The notes under the pieces: generated by a model
Told to the model about the DNA's origin: nothing
Database searches by the model: none
What the model saw: only the letters and a program-made list of their open reading frames with translations
In this document: piece by piece, positions 7,245-17,566 of the stretch
Position numbering within the stretch: position 1 is the first letter of the stretch
Layout of the letters: each line of letters opens with the position of its first letter
Translations under genes and position numbers: made by a program
From: Bacteroidetes bacterium UBA6221
Lineage (GTDB): Bacteria > Bacteroidota > Bacteroidia > Chitinophagales > Chitinophagaceae
Assembly: GCA_002421685.1 (NCBI GenBank)
Contig: DISB01000021.1
Location: 186,001-250,000 of the forward strand
Reading direction: 5' to 3'
DNA length: 64,000 nucleotides

Positions 7245-8479
7245 AGACCACTTTAAATTATAATGAGAACAAAGTGCGGAAGGGCGTAGCGGAGTGCATC
7301 CATGCGGAAAATTATCCTTTGGACCATCATGAAATGAACTTTCATCACAAGCTGAACCGCCTGCTTAACCAGGCTGCATTAAATCAAAATGTAAAGGCGA
7401 ATTCGGTTCATATTTCGCTCAATTTCGACCCTTCAGAACGGCTTTCCAGTGACCAGTTAAAAGATATTGCCAACGCCTACATGCAGCAGATCGGCTTCGG
7501 GGAACAACCTTACCTCGTATATCGCCACGAGGATGCGGGCCATCCGCATATTCATATTGTTTCGGTGAAGGTGGACGCCTCAGGCAAAAGAATAGACACA
7601 CAGAATATAGGTCGGAACCAGTCCGAAAAAGCCAGGAAAAATATCGAACAGGCATTCGGCCTGGTACCCGCCAAAGCGGGAAAAAAAGAAGAAATGAACA
7701 TTACCGCCGGCAGGTTGCAATACGGTAAATCAGAGACAAAGCGGTCTATATCTAATGTACTGGCGCATGTATTAAAGCAATACCGTTTCAGTTCCTTACC
7801 GGAGCTGAATGCCGTACTGAAGCTATATAATGTGATGGCCGACCGTGGAAGCGAAAAGTCGCGTATGTATCAAGCCAGGGGACTGATATATCGTGCACTC
7901 GATGACTCCGGGCAAAAGACAGGTGTTGGGATCAAGGCCAGCCGGTTTTATATGAAGCCTACTTTGGAAAAACTGGAACTGTTGTTTGCAGGGAATGCAC
8001 CTTTAAAACTGCCTCTAAGGAAACGGGTAAAGAATGCTATTGATGTAGCAATGCTAAGGCACAATCCATCCAATATAGATGACCTAGTAAAACTGCTGGA
8101 GCGGGATGGCATTCATACAGTGCTGCGGCAGAATGATCAGGGCCGCATATATGGTATCACTTACGTTGACCATAAAAACAAAGTAGTGTTCAATGGCAGT
8201 GAACTGGGCAAAGCATACAGCGCCAAAGGCATACTCGAAAGATGCGGCAAAGGGGTGCCGGAGCTTTCAGCCAGGCAGGATAACAAGGCTGAGACATGGA
8301 AGCAGACTACACAAGTTGAAAGTGAACAACAGGCGGTGGTATCGCCGGGAAATACACCTGCTGGAAAAGGATTGTTGGAAACCCTGGTAGAGTCGGAGCA
8401 TACCTACCAGCCGGTGCCCTATGAACTGAAAAAAGCAAGGAAAAAGAAGAAAAGGAAACGTTTATCGGATAACAGGTAA
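7211..8479 (+). CDS. MobA/VirD2-type relaxase
   Basis: 422 residues. The N-terminal nuclease domain shows Tyr17 in TTLNYNENKV as candidate nicking residue, and the three-histidine metal motif at about residues 105-117 (YRHEDAGHPHIHIVSVK). Downstream is RIDTQNIGRNQSEKARKN. This is the PF03432 relaxase arrangement, and the length is normal. It nicks oriT and stays bound to the transferred strand. The C-terminus is a Lys/Arg-rich tail (KKARKKKKRKR). It is co-transcribed with MobC (overlap) and the coupling protein (11-base gap). Confidence 0.9.
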   Translation: MVAIFKTGSSLKTTLNYNENKVRKGVAECIHAENYPLDHHEMNFHHKLNRLLNQAALNQNVKANSVHISLNFDPSERLSSDQLKDIANAYMQQIGFGEQPYLVYRHEDAGHPHIHIVSVKVDASGKRIDTQNIGRNQSEKARKNIEQAFGLVPAKAGKKEEMNITAGRLQYGKSETKRSISNVLAHVLKQYRFSSLPELNAVLKLYNVMADRGSEKSRMYQARGLIYRALDDSGQKTGVGIKASRFYMKPTLEKLELLFAGNAPLKLPLRKRVKNAIDVAMLRHNPSNIDDLVKLLERDGIHTVLRQNDQGRIYGITYVDHKNKVVFNGSELGKAYSAKGILERCGKGVPELSARQDNKAETWKQTTQVESEQQAVVSPGNTPAGKGLLETLVESEHTYQPVPYELKKARKKKKRKRLSDNR

Positions 8480-8490
8480 AGAAATAAGTT

Positions 8491-10479
8491 ATGTCGCATA
8501 CAGGAGAGAACGAACAGGCGCTGCGGAAGATACTGGACATGACAAGGCTGATGGCCATCACCGTGCTGGTATTGCATTTTTATTATTACTGTTACGGGGC
8601 TTTTAAGGAATGGGAATTAACCACGACGCTTACGGACAGGCTGCTGGAGAATATCCGGAAAACAGGATTGTTCAGCGGCTTCCATACGTCCAAGCACATC
8701 GCCCTGGGATTGCTGGTCATTTCCCTGTTGGGTGCGAAAGGCAAAAAGGATGAAAAGCTGAACTACCGCACTGCTTTAGCCTATATCATTATAGGGTTGC
8801 TGGTCTATTTCACAAGCTATTTTAGCCTGCTGTTTTCAGGGCCGGTAACAGTAAAGGCTGCCGTATATATCGGACTAACATCAGTGGGTTTTCTGCTGGT
8901 ATTGAGTGGTGGGGTATTGCTGTCGCGCATCATAAAAAGTAAGCTGGACAGCCGGGATATTTTTAATAAAGAAAATGAAACTTTTCCGCAGGAGGAGCGG
9001 CTTTTGGAAAACGAATACTCCATTAACCTGCCGGCGGAATACAACCTGAAGGGAAGGCTGCGCAAAAGCTGGATCAATATTATCAACCCCTTCCGTTCCT
9101 TGCTGGTATGCGGCTCGCCAGGGGCCGGAAAATCTTACTTCGTGATACGCCACGTTATCACGCAGCATATCAGAAAAGGCTTCTCGATGTTCGTATATGA
9201 CTTCAAATTCGATGATCTTTCTATCATCGTTTACAATACCTGGTTAAAGAACAGGCACAGGTACAAAGTACCCGCAGAATTTTACGTCATCAATTTTGAT
9301 GACCTGTCGCGTACCCACCGCTGTAATCCCCTGGACCCTTCGGGTATGCTGGATATTACGGATGCAGCAGAATCTGCGCGAACCATTTTAATGGGCTTGA
9401 ACCGGGAATGGATCAGGCGGCAGGGAGATTTCTTCGTGGAATCGCCTATTAACTTCCTGACTGCTGTTATCTGGTTCCTTCGCCGCTACCGGGATGGCGA
9501 GTTTTGCACCCTTCCGCATGTCATCGAACTCATGCAGGCGGATTATGACAGCCTGTTCACACTATTGCGTACGGAAAAGGAAATAGATGTGCTTATTAAC
9601 CCTTTTGTGAATGCTTACCTGAACGATGTAATGGAACAATTGGAAGGACAGATAGCGGCTGCAAAGGTAGCTATGGCAAGGCTGTCATCGCCTCAATTAT
9701 ATTATGTGCTCTCCGGCAACGACTTTACCCTGGACATTAACGACCCTGAAAAACCCAAGCTGGTCTGTATGGGCAATAACCCGCAAAAGATACAGATTTA
9801 CGGGGCGGTATTATCCCTGTATGTAAATCGCCTCATAAAGCTGGTAAACAAAAAAGGGAAGCTGAAAAGCAGCCTGGTGTTTGACGAGTTCCCCACCATT
9901 TACCTGAATAATATGGACAGCCTGATAGCCACCGCCCGCAGCAACAAGGTAGCCACCTGCCTAGGCATACAAGACTTCAGCCAGCTTCGTAAAGACTATG
10001 GCCGAGAGCAGGCGGATGTGATCATGAACATTGTAGGGAATATTATCTCCGGGCAGGTAATGGGTGATACGGCCAAGCAGTTATCCGAACGCTTTGGCAG
10101 GATCATGCAGGACCGGGAAAGCTTGTCAATTAACCGGCAGGATACGTCCATCAGCCGTTCCAAACAACTGGAAGCGGCCATTCCGCCCTCCAAAATAGCG
10201 GCCCTGAGTTCCGGGGAGTTTGTGGGGATGGTAGCCGATAACCCGGATAGCAAAATCGAGCTAAAAACCTTCCATTGTAATATCATCAACGACCATGATA
10301 CTTTGAAGAACGAAGCAGATAGTTATAAGGAAATTCCAATTATCCGTAAAATAGATAATGGCATGGTGCAGCGCAATTATGAACAGGTAAAAAAAGATAT
10401 ACAGGATATTATTGAGGCGGAAATGGAACGGTTGATGAATGATCCGGGGTTAAGTCATTTGGTCATTAAAAAAGGATAA
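8491..10479 (+). CDS. TraG/VirD4-family type IV coupling protein
   Basis: 662 residues. The N-terminus has several membrane segments (about 21-35, 67-85, 92-112 and 117-145). The ATPase domain has Walker A CGSPGAGKSYF at about 208-218, followed by FVYDFKFDDLS, and Walker B SLVFDEFPTIYL at about 460-471. A later arginine/glutamine region (CLGIQDFSQLRKDYG) is typical of TraG/TraD proteins. It pumps the relaxase-DNA complex into a transfer channel. No other type IV secretion genes are in view, so the channel genes are either upstream of the window or supplied in trans. Confidence 0.9.
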   Translation: MSHTGENEQALRKILDMTRLMAITVLVLHFYYYCYGAFKEWELTTTLTDRLLENIRKTGLFSGFHTSKHIALGLLVISLLGAKGKKDEKLNYRTALAYIIIGLLVYFTSYFSLLFSGPVTVKAAVYIGLTSVGFLLVLSGGVLLSRIIKSKLDSRDIFNKENETFPQEERLLENEYSINLPAEYNLKGRLRKSWINIINPFRSLLVCGSPGAGKSYFVIRHVITQHIRKGFSMFVYDFKFDDLSIIVYNTWLKNRHRYKVPAEFYVINFDDLSRTHRCNPLDPSGMLDITDAAESARTILMGLNREWIRRQGDFFVESPINFLTAVIWFLRRYRDGEFCTLPHVIELMQADYDSLFTLLRTEKEIDVLINPFVNAYLNDVMEQLEGQIAAAKVAMARLSSPQLYYVLSGNDFTLDINDPEKPKLVCMGNNPQKIQIYGAVLSLYVNRLIKLVNKKGKLKSSLVFDEFPTIYLNNMDSLIATARSNKVATCLGIQDFSQLRKDYGREQADVIMNIVGNIISGQVMGDTAKQLSERFGRIMQDRESLSINRQDTSISRSKQLEAAIPPSKIAALSSGEFVGMVADNPDSKIELKTFHCNIINDHDTLKNEADSYKEIPIIRKIDNGMVQRNYEQVKKDIQDIIEAEMERLMNDPGLSHLVIKKG

Positions 10480-10605
10480 TTTGTTATTTTATAAGTAACC
10501 AAAATCTTCAACGTGTTCACCAAAAGTATATCAGTTCATTACCACCTCATTTAAATAGGAAGAATGCCACCGTTGTGGGAAAAGTGCAATTTGCAAGCTG
10601 GGTAG

Positions 10606-13600
10606 TCATGCTTCGAGGGCTTGCACATCTATGTGCTTATGCGCGGCTTGACCTTCAATTGTCGCCTTTTCATCTGGCTTCAAGTCGTAAAGCTCATAAA
10701 AGAAATCGTCAACCTGTTGCTCTAAGTCTGTTGTGTCTTTCTCCTGTTGCTTTTCTTGAATAATTTTGTCAACCAATGCTATGATAGGTTCTTGTTCTAT
10801 GTGATTTATTTTTTTGATAAACATTTTTGAAAGGTTGGGCGAACTATACAGCAGATAACCGCCAGCCATTTTCAACCCTTCAAAAAAACACTCAAAGGTG
10901 TATTGAAACAATTTGCTATTTAGCCATGCAAGTATGTATTTAGGACTATAATTATTGTTGAACGTATGAAAGCAGTTGGTATTAATAGAACCATATTCCC
11001 CTTCAATATCATAAAATGCTTCGGTCGTTATTGCAATTTTAGCTAAGATGATTTTTGGCGAACTATATAAGTTTAGCCTGTTATTGCTGATAATATTAGC
11101 GTCCCTTTTAAGGAGCGGAGTTAAAAATCTTTTTCCTTTGTCGGTTAGCTCACATTTGCCCCAAAGACTTTTGTAGCGGTCAATTGTTCCAGTATTTATA
11201 AGCTTAAAGCCGCTTTTGTTATTAATAAGCTGATGATAATCGTCAGCTTCGGAAGCCGTAGAAGTGGCGTTAATTTTTGCACATTCTGTAATAGGCACTG
11301 ATTGACTAATTATCTTCTCTGTGATTCCAATTTTCTCGTTTAGCAGGAACCCCCAAATGTAGCCTTCAAGGAAATTCAGTTTTTCAGACGTTGCTTGCTT
11401 GAAGGATAAACTATCTTGTTCTTCATTGTATTTTCCAATTGCGATTGGATAAATCGTTTCAGAAATTGCCAACTTCTTTAGCATTGTTACAATCGGATAT
11501 GTACTTGCTTCTTTGAAAACTCGTACATGCGAATAGTCAATGATCTCGATCACTTGTGTTTGCTTAAAAAGGAACTCTCTTAACGCTTCACCATAGCTTG
11601 CAGATAGATAACGATTAGGGGTAATGTAAGATAAAGGAGAATTTTCTTTAAGTAACTTTAATCCCCGCTCAAAGAAGTAAATGAATAAATCTACCGTCCC
11701 TTTTGCAGTTTCATAATCAATCTTCATTTGCTTGTAAGCCAACTCAGGCAAAGATTTTTTTAATTCCAAAGCGCTTATGTACGGCGGGTTTCCGATTATA
11801 AGATTAAATCCTTCGTAGTCCCCGTTATTATTCAGGACTTCTGGAAATTCAAAACGCCACTCAAAAGCATTTTTGTAAATGGCATTAGCTTTTATTGCTT
11901 CTATTTCTTTGGTTAGCTTGTTAATATCGGCTTCTAATTTCGCTTGTTTCTCCTTTCGCGCCTTTTTTTGCTTTGCGTCTTCGGCAAATAATTTTGTTTG
12001 ATTAAGCAGTTTGAAAAGCTCACCTGAATACTTGTTAAGCTTGAGAACTTTCGGGTCATTTTTGAAAATTTCAGTTCTGAAGTCATTTTTTATGCCGTCA
12101 ATGATTTTTTGCAACCCTTTTTTTACCTCCCTGTTCTTTTCATTTTTGTAGTCGTTAACAAAGCCACGATAAGCCTTTATGTCATATTTGATACTTTTCA
12201 GCGCTCTACTTAAATCTGCGTCAAGTGCAAAACGGCTCAACAAACTATTTCCGCATTTTATGTTTATGTCAATGTTGGGAAGTGTTTCAAGCTCTTTGTA
12301 ATTTGATAATTCCTTATAGTAAGCATTCTTTAAAAGCTCTATCCATAAACGCAAACGGCAAATCTTTACAGAGTTGGGATTGATATCCACACCAAAAAGA
12401 CAATTTTCAATAATGGCTTGCTTTTCTAAAAAAAGCGTTTCCTGTATTCGCTGGCTTTCTTTGTTTTGAGGAACGTATTTAAATATCTCCCCATCCTCGT
12501 CTGTGATGTAAAGTTCATCGTTTTCGATTTCGATGGCGTACTCTTTTAACCTTTTACCATTTTTGTCCTTGAGAATTTTTAGTTCACTTTTGATAGTAAT
12601 GATTTCATTTAAAGCTGAAACCAAGAAATGACCTGACCCAACAGCCGGGTCACAAACTTTTAAATCGTTTATGATTCTATTCGCTTCCGAAATATCATCA
12701 ATTTTGTTGTAGAGTTCACTAATGCTTTTAACATTCCATCCTTTTGCTTCATTGAATTTTTGTACAACAGCCAATCTTATTGATTGCCTACACATATACA
12801 TCGTAATGAAACCTGGAGTATAAATCGAACCGTCTTTATAAGCATTTATTCTTTCAAATACTTTTCCGAGAACGGAAGCATTAATAAGGGGTTTATTGTC
12901 CTCCTGAATATCTTCTGAACCCTCACTTGCAAAATCATAAGCATCTAAAAAGTTGAATAGATAATCAAGCGTTTTAAGCTTGCTATTTTTCTTTTTTGCT
13001 TCTTTAAGAATTGTTGTTGATAGTAAACTGAAACTTTCAGAATTGTCAAGGCTATCGATTGAAATGGTCAGGTCCTCTAACTCACTAATTTCAAAGAGAG
13101 AGCTATTAAGATAAGGAACAAGGTTATACTTTTCTTTTACCTTTTCATCTCGGTCTTGAATGTTTACAGCTAAAACATTATGAAAAAGCTTGAACAACTC
13201 ATCAAAATCGTGTATCATTTCTGTGTTCAGAAAACGATACGATTTGTCACCTTTATGGTAACTGATTAACTGTCCTTCGAGCAGCTTTAAAAAGAGTATG
13301 CGATTTATCCAAGTAATGCAAAGTTCAAGAGCAATATTGAAGTATTGATCATCGGAGGCTTCTCCAAATGATTTGACATCGGGTACTTTATGGATCCCTT
13401 TTGTTTCGAGCTTTCTGATTGCCATTTCCAAAAAGGAGGCGGTGTTCTTATTTTCCTTTTTTCTTCTGATGATGTTCTTGCCATTTTCTTTTGCTTCTTC
13501 AAGCCCGATGATGTGCAGTAATTCTTTATAAAAGTTCTGATCAAGTTCATTGCTGTCATCTGTAAATGAAACCTTCAGAAGGTGCTGGGGAGAAAGAAGT

Positions 13601-14280
13601 TTTAACAAGGCAATCAAATTTTTATCGTCGGCCTTGTCAGCGTTTTTTAAAACTTTTAAATAGTCTTGAATGTTAAAATAGGCACAGGGGATTTCATCGT
13701 CAATGCTTTCGATGTACGGTTTGGCAATTTCATTATAAAACAGCGAAGTATCCTTCGTTACCTTCTTACCATCTCGCCATTCCTCATAGTTTTTTACTAA
13801 CTGCTTATTCTTGTAAAACAACTTTTCAAAATAACTTGCTTCAAAAACGTACCATTCGTTGATATTGGTTGCAATTACATATTTGATATCAATATTATTG
13901 CATTCAATGCGTTCTCTTAAGTAGTAGAGTGCAAGTTCGTGAATAGCTTTGCTGTTGGGTTTATCAGCCGTGAACCAATCGCCTTTGTTGTTGGGCCGTT
14001 TGACTTCGATAATAACCCCGACAGTTGTTTTATTATCCTTGCCGTTATGGATAACAAGGTCTTGCCTTCCTTTTGTATTGATGAAGTTATCAGGGTAAAT
14101 AGCTTTTTTCAAAAAATCGCTCATCAAATTCTTATGGAACTCTTCTGTTTCTGTTGGGTCAATGCGGTCAAGAAGATTGATTAGTTCTGCTTTGAAGAGG
14201 TCCATTTCACTTCTAAGGGGCCGCTGCTTTAGAAATGCTTTATTAATTGTCTTTTTAGGTGGTTGTAACAATAATTTCAT
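10606..14280 (-). CDS. Type IIG-like restriction endonuclease/N6-adenine methyltransferase fusion
   Basis: 1224 residues from ATG 14280 (an in-frame TTG lies 15 bases upstream). At about residues 70-95, QDLVIHNGKDNKTTVGVIIE then VKRP gives the Asp...Glu-x-Lys of a PD-(D/E)xK nuclease. At about 541, VCDPAVGSGHFLVSA is methyltransferase motif I. At about 826, LIIGNPPYI is motif IV of an N6-adenine methylase. The C-terminal 350 residues resemble a TaqI/Eco57I-type specificity domain. It would cut and methylate DNA as one polypeptide. It is the first cargo gene, convergent with the transfer operon and more AT-rich than it. Confidence 0.85.
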   Translation of the reverse strand: MKLLLQPPKKTINKAFLKQRPLRSEMDLFKAELINLLDRIDPTETEEFHKNLMSDFLKKAIYPDNFINTKGRQDLVIHNGKDNKTTVGVIIEVKRPNNKGDWFTADKPNSKAIHELALYYLRERIECNNIDIKYVIATNINEWYVFEASYFEKLFYKNKQLVKNYEEWRDGKKVTKDTSLFYNEIAKPYIESIDDEIPCAYFNIQDYLKVLKNADKADDKNLIALLKLLSPQHLLKVSFTDDSNELDQNFYKELLHIIGLEEAKENGKNIIRRKKENKNTASFLEMAIRKLETKGIHKVPDVKSFGEASDDQYFNIALELCITWINRILFLKLLEGQLISYHKGDKSYRFLNTEMIHDFDELFKLFHNVLAVNIQDRDEKVKEKYNLVPYLNSSLFEISELEDLTISIDSLDNSESFSLLSTTILKEAKKKNSKLKTLDYLFNFLDAYDFASEGSEDIQEDNKPLINASVLGKVFERINAYKDGSIYTPGFITMYMCRQSIRLAVVQKFNEAKGWNVKSISELYNKIDDISEANRIINDLKVCDPAVGSGHFLVSALNEIITIKSELKILKDKNGKRLKEYAIEIENDELYITDEDGEIFKYVPQNKESQRIQETLFLEKQAIIENCLFGVDINPNSVKICRLRLWIELLKNAYYKELSNYKELETLPNIDINIKCGNSLLSRFALDADLSRALKSIKYDIKAYRGFVNDYKNEKNREVKKGLQKIIDGIKNDFRTEIFKNDPKVLKLNKYSGELFKLLNQTKLFAEDAKQKKARKEKQAKLEADINKLTKEIEAIKANAIYKNAFEWRFEFPEVLNNNGDYEGFNLIIGNPPYISALELKKSLPELAYKQMKIDYETAKGTVDLFIYFFERGLKLLKENSPLSYITPNRYLSASYGEALREFLFKQTQVIEIIDYSHVRVFKEASTYPIVTMLKKLAISETIYPIAIGKYNEEQDSLSFKQATSEKLNFLEGYIWGFLLNEKIGITEKIISQSVPITECAKINATSTASEADDYHQLINNKSGFKLINTGTIDRYKSLWGKCELTDKGKRFLTPLLKRDANIISNNRLNLYSSPKIILAKIAITTEAFYDIEGEYGSINTNCFHTFNNNYSPKYILAWLNSKLFQYTFECFFEGLKMAGGYLLYSSPNLSKMFIKKINHIEQEPIIALVDKIIQEKQQEKDTTDLEQQVDDFFYELYDLKPDEKATIEGQAAHKHIDVQALEA

Positions 14281-14472
14281 TAATCGGGCTATCAATTTGT
14301 TTGGTTGCTAATATAAGTCTTCATGTTGAGGTGTTGGTAGGAGGTCTGTTGGAAATTTTGACTCTTTAGTGCGGTTGGGTTTTTTGGATCTGCATTGTGA
14401 GCGATTTCACATGTACAAAGCTATTCTTTATATATTGAATATCAACCATTTGCGTAAATAAAAAATGTATAA

Positions 14473-14616
14473 ACCCAACGGTTTGAACACCTACCATACA
14501 AAAAAGTGGCTGATGAGGATATTACTGAGCGGACGGGCGTTCAAATGAGTGGGGACGGAAAAACTGCAACTGTGGAATTTGATATCAGCTATAAAAATAT
14601 TACAGATTTTAGTTGA
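14473..14616 (+). pseudogene. C-terminal fragment of a lost gene in the 14281-14759 gap
   Basis: Between two reverse-strand defence genes there are 479 bases without a full gene. An open stretch after TAA 14470 encodes LPYKKVADEDITERTGVQMS then GDGKTATVEFDISYKNITDF and stops at 14614. There is no suitable start, but the regular beta-strand pattern looks like the last 45 residues of a real protein. I cannot name the family. I see nothing else in the gap. Confidence 0.35.
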
Positions 14617-14759
14617 TTGCTTCCCAAGACAGATTTTACAAAAGCCGGCAACCAAACGCGCTGAATTAGCTTTTTACGATGATGGGTGAGAGGCTGGAGC
14701 GAAAGAGATAGAGAATCTAAGTCCACCTAAGCCATTCTTTCGTTGAAATAAATGATTAG

Positions 14760-16070
14760 TTAAGCATCGGGGAAATCAATGAGTCCGGAAAAAAGGGTTA
14801 AGTCTTCGCCACTTTTTCCTTTTAATGTGCGTTCCTGGTACTCTTTTTCAATAGAGGCGTCTGTTCTAAGCGTATTACCTTTCTCATGGAATCTTCTTAA
14901 GACTGACTCTCCATAGATACTTTTTTCAATACTATATAATTGGTCGCGACGAATTTTATTTCCTTTTAATAAAGTGGTATTGTGGCTCGTAAAAAGAAGT
15001 TGTGCTCCTTTGGGATTGACTTTCTGATCATTAAAGAATCTCACTAAAGTCTCATATAGTGCAAAATGAAATTGGCCATCTAATTCATCAAAGAGAAGAA
15101 TTCGTCGGTTTGTCATTGCTTCCAAGAAAAGTCCAATCAAACCAAAGAATTTTTTTGTTCCGGCTGACTCTTGTTTTCTGAGATCAAAATGTATGGTACC
15201 TACCTCTTGTCCCTCGGCATTGAACACTGTATGAACAGTTTGAACGTTGTATTTATTCTTAGGCAGAATTTCGTTATGCAGCATAAAGTCAACAAAATCC
15301 CCGCCTACCGTACCTGACTTTTCGGCCGCAGCAATCTTCTGTTCCGTAACAGTATTGAAACCAACCTCAGCCTCGTTTAAGATACGCTTAAAAACATGCC
15401 TGAAAATATCGTCATTCAGCTTTTCAATTGCAAAATCTATAAACCGTTCAGCATCGAATGATTCAACGACTACAATTCGTTCAAACCATTTTAATATGTC
15501 AACGGCTGGTTGAACATTGAGTACTCCTAAAACTGATAAGAAAAGCGTATGATCCTGAACTCTTTTAAACAGCGTTTCCAAAGAGTTGTCTGCATCTTTA
15601 TTCCAGTTCTTATTAAAGGTTAAGCTTCTTTTATTTCTCACAAACAAATTATTCTCACGAATCTTTGGCTCAGCATAAAAAAGCCACTCCTCATGAACTA
15701 TTCCGCTTGCGACTTTGTAACCGTAACGATACTTTTTATTATTTAGGAAAAAAAGAACCTCAAATTGAGTGATTTTTTCATTGTCTTTCTTTAGGAGAAA
15801 TGGCGAAACTGTTGACAAAAACAGATTTCCGGAAGAACTGCCCGAGTAAAGGACTGCATACTTCATAGCTGCAATGGCTCTCAACAGATTGGTTTTTCCT
15901 GCAGCGTTAAACCCTAAAATTCCAACTGACCGTAGTAATCTGTAATCCCATTCCAGGCTTGGCGGCATAAAAGTGTTTTCTTTACCACTCTTAAGAGGCG
16001 TTGCGAGGAACGAAACAGTATTTGAAGACCCAAACGAAAGGAAATTCTCGACGGTAAAACTAACCAACAT
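14760..16070 (-). CDS. AAA_15/RloA-like ATPase
   Basis: 436 residues from ATG 16070, chosen because MLVSFTVENFLSFG is the standard beginning of this family; the frame stays open 42 codons further upstream. Walker A GFNAAGKTNLLRAI lies at about 53-66. The C-terminal Walker B region is RRILLFDELDGQFH, with the D-loop/H-loop FTSHNTTLLKG. The layout is that of SMC/OLD-like AAA_15 or AAA_21 ATPases used in RloAB, PARIS (AriA) and related defence systems. No TOPRIM nuclease domain is fused and no RloB- or AriB-like partner is adjacent, so the effector is unknown. It is divergent from the metallo-beta-lactamase gene. Confidence 0.75.
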   Translation of the reverse strand: MLVSFTVENFLSFGSSNTVSFLATPLKSGKENTFMPPSLEWDYRLLRSVGILGFNAAGKTNLLRAIAAMKYAVLYSGSSSGNLFLSTVSPFLLKKDNEKITQFEVLFFLNNKKYRYGYKVASGIVHEEWLFYAEPKIRENNLFVRNKRSLTFNKNWNKDADNSLETLFKRVQDHTLFLSVLGVLNVQPAVDILKWFERIVVVESFDAERFIDFAIEKLNDDIFRHVFKRILNEAEVGFNTVTEQKIAAAEKSGTVGGDFVDFMLHNEILPKNKYNVQTVHTVFNAEGQEVGTIHFDLRKQESAGTKKFFGLIGLFLEAMTNRRILLFDELDGQFHFALYETLVRFFNDQKVNPKGAQLLFTSHNTTLLKGNKIRRDQLYSIEKSIYGESVLRRFHEKGNTLRTDASIEKEYQERTLKGKSGEDLTLFSGLIDFPDA

Positions 16071-16375
16071 ATCAGGGTCGAAATTAGTCGAAAAAATCGT
16101 TTTATTCACATTCTGTGGAAAACTTACGATACTCACAGTTAATTTCAATCGTATTTTGCGTTTAAAATTAAGGCTGCGGAATTGGTTAATAGCCACTCGG
16201 TGACCCCACTTTAAATTTAATAGGAAATCGGGCTTGGTTTTGTCAGGAGGGGAACCGACAAGACTCTATGGTGTCGAAACAGAAAAGAATAGAAATTTTT
16301 TTTTCTTCTGCGTGTTTCTCACTCAATGATTGGGTTTCCAGAAAAAATTTTGCTGAAATAACTAAAGCTTGAAAT
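16071..16375. promoter_or_regulatory. Divergent intergenic region between two defence transcription units
   Basis: 305 bases separate the ATPase (reverse) and the metallo-beta-lactamase gene (forward), so promoters for both must lie here. The part near 16290-16360 is very AT-rich, with a run of nine T around 16298. I see no perfect TAnnTTTG box. The first 130 bases also stay open as an upstream extension of the ATPase frame, which could mean a longer N-terminus. Confidence 0.4.
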
Positions 16376-17566
16376 ATGTCCAGTCAAATTAAGTATTATC
16401 CGGTTGATAATGGGGATCAGTCTGTGATCTCGATTGATGAAGGTAATTACACGACCAATATCCTGGTTGATTGTAATATCAGAGAATCTTCGAAGGGGAC
16501 AAGTGACCCCTCGCAATATGATGTTAAAGCTGATTTGCTTTCCGTATTGAAAAAACGAAAAGTAAATGATATCGATAATGTACCCTATACAGACATTTTT
16601 ATATTAACGCATGGTGATGAAGATCATCTGCTCGGCTTTGAAAAAAACTTTTATCAGGGTGATCCAAAAAATTACAAAAAGAAGAATAACGATAACGATG
16701 AAATTGTGATTGATACTCTCTGGTTTTCCCCTATGGTAATGGGAACTGCCACTAACGATGATGAGAAGTGCTTTAACAAAGAAGCAAAGCGGCGCATCCA
16801 GCTTCATCGGGATAAAAACTCTGATAAAGACTTGCCAGGTAACCGAATTGTGATTATTGGCAAGGACATGAATGAAGATTTGAGTGGGTTGGATCTGGTA
16901 AGAAAAGTGCCAGGCGATGTTGTCACTCGGTTTAATGACCGCGACCTGAAAACTTTTTCCATTTTTATTCATTCTCCATACCAGGAGCAGCTAACAGACG
17001 AAGAGGTGGACAAGAACCGAGTAAGTGTTGTTTTTCAAGCCCGCTTTAAAACATCTGCTACAAGTAATGATTTTTGTGCGCTAGCTATGTTCGGAGGCGA
17101 TGCTGACCATCAGGCATGGAAGATTATATTGGAAAAAACTAAAAAATATAAAAACGACACCAAGCAACAAGCCCTGACGTGGGATTTGTTTATGGCCCCT
17201 CATCATTGCTCATGGACCTATTTTAATGATTGCCCGCAAAAGGATAATCCCGATCCGGTTGCTACATCCCTTGAAATGCTGGATTACAAAAGAGGCGTGG
17301 CAAAAGTGATTGCCTCAAGCAAAGAAATCAAAAATAATGATGATAACCCACCCCATTACAAGGCTAAAGAGCAGTATGTGAAAAAAGTTAAGGATGAAAA
17401 TTTTTTAAATACCGCTACCACAAAGAAAAACGGAAAAACCCCTCAGCCAATAATCTTTGAAGTTACGGCGCAAGGGCCGATGCAGCCAAAACAAAAAGAG
17501 GGATCGGCAAAAAATACTGGTGCTTCTACGGTAGGTACCTTGGGACAAGTATCAAGTTATGGCTAA
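16376..17566 (+). CDS. ComEC/Rec2-type metallo-beta-lactamase protein with C-terminal Gly
   Basis: 396 residues. Metal motif ILTHGDEDHLLGF has His79, Asp81, Asp83 and His84, the HxDxDH form seen in ComEC/Rec2-like hydrolases. Further motifs are FGGDADHQAW at about 239 and APHHCSWTYF at about 272, matching the later metal ligands of that group. The last 30 residues are a Lys/Gly/Ser/Thr-rich, probably disordered tail that ends ...LGQVSSYG. The gene overlaps the next one by 8 bases, so the two are coupled. In CBASS the partner of a Cap2-like E2-E1 enzyme has just such a tail with a terminal small residue that is conjugated. A hydrolase acting on nucleic acid or a nucleotide is plausible; substrate unknown. 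Confidence 0.8.
   Translation: MSSQIKYYPVDNGDQSVISIDEGNYTTNILVDCNIRESSKGTSDPSQYDVKADLLSVLKKRKVNDIDNVPYTDIFILTHGDEDHLLGFEKNFYQGDPKNYKKKNNDNDEIVIDTLWFSPMVMGTATNDDEKCFNKEAKRRIQLHRDKNSDKDLPGNRIVIIGKDMNEDLSGLDLVRKVPGDVVTRFNDRDLKTFSIFIHSPYQEQLTDEEVDKNRVSVVFQARFKTSATSNDFCALAMFGGDADHQAWKIILEKTKKYKNDTKQQALTWDLFMAPHHCSWTYFNDCPQKDNPDPVATSLEMLDYKRGVAKVIASSKEIKNNDDNPPHYKAKEQYVKKVKDENFLNTATTKKNGKTPQPIIFEVTAQGPMQPKQKEGSAKNTGASTVGTLGQVSSYG

Noticed and set aside
14760..16070. PARIS or RloAB system
   Set aside because: Only the ATPase is found; no TOPRIM/DUF4435 or RloB-like gene is adjacent.
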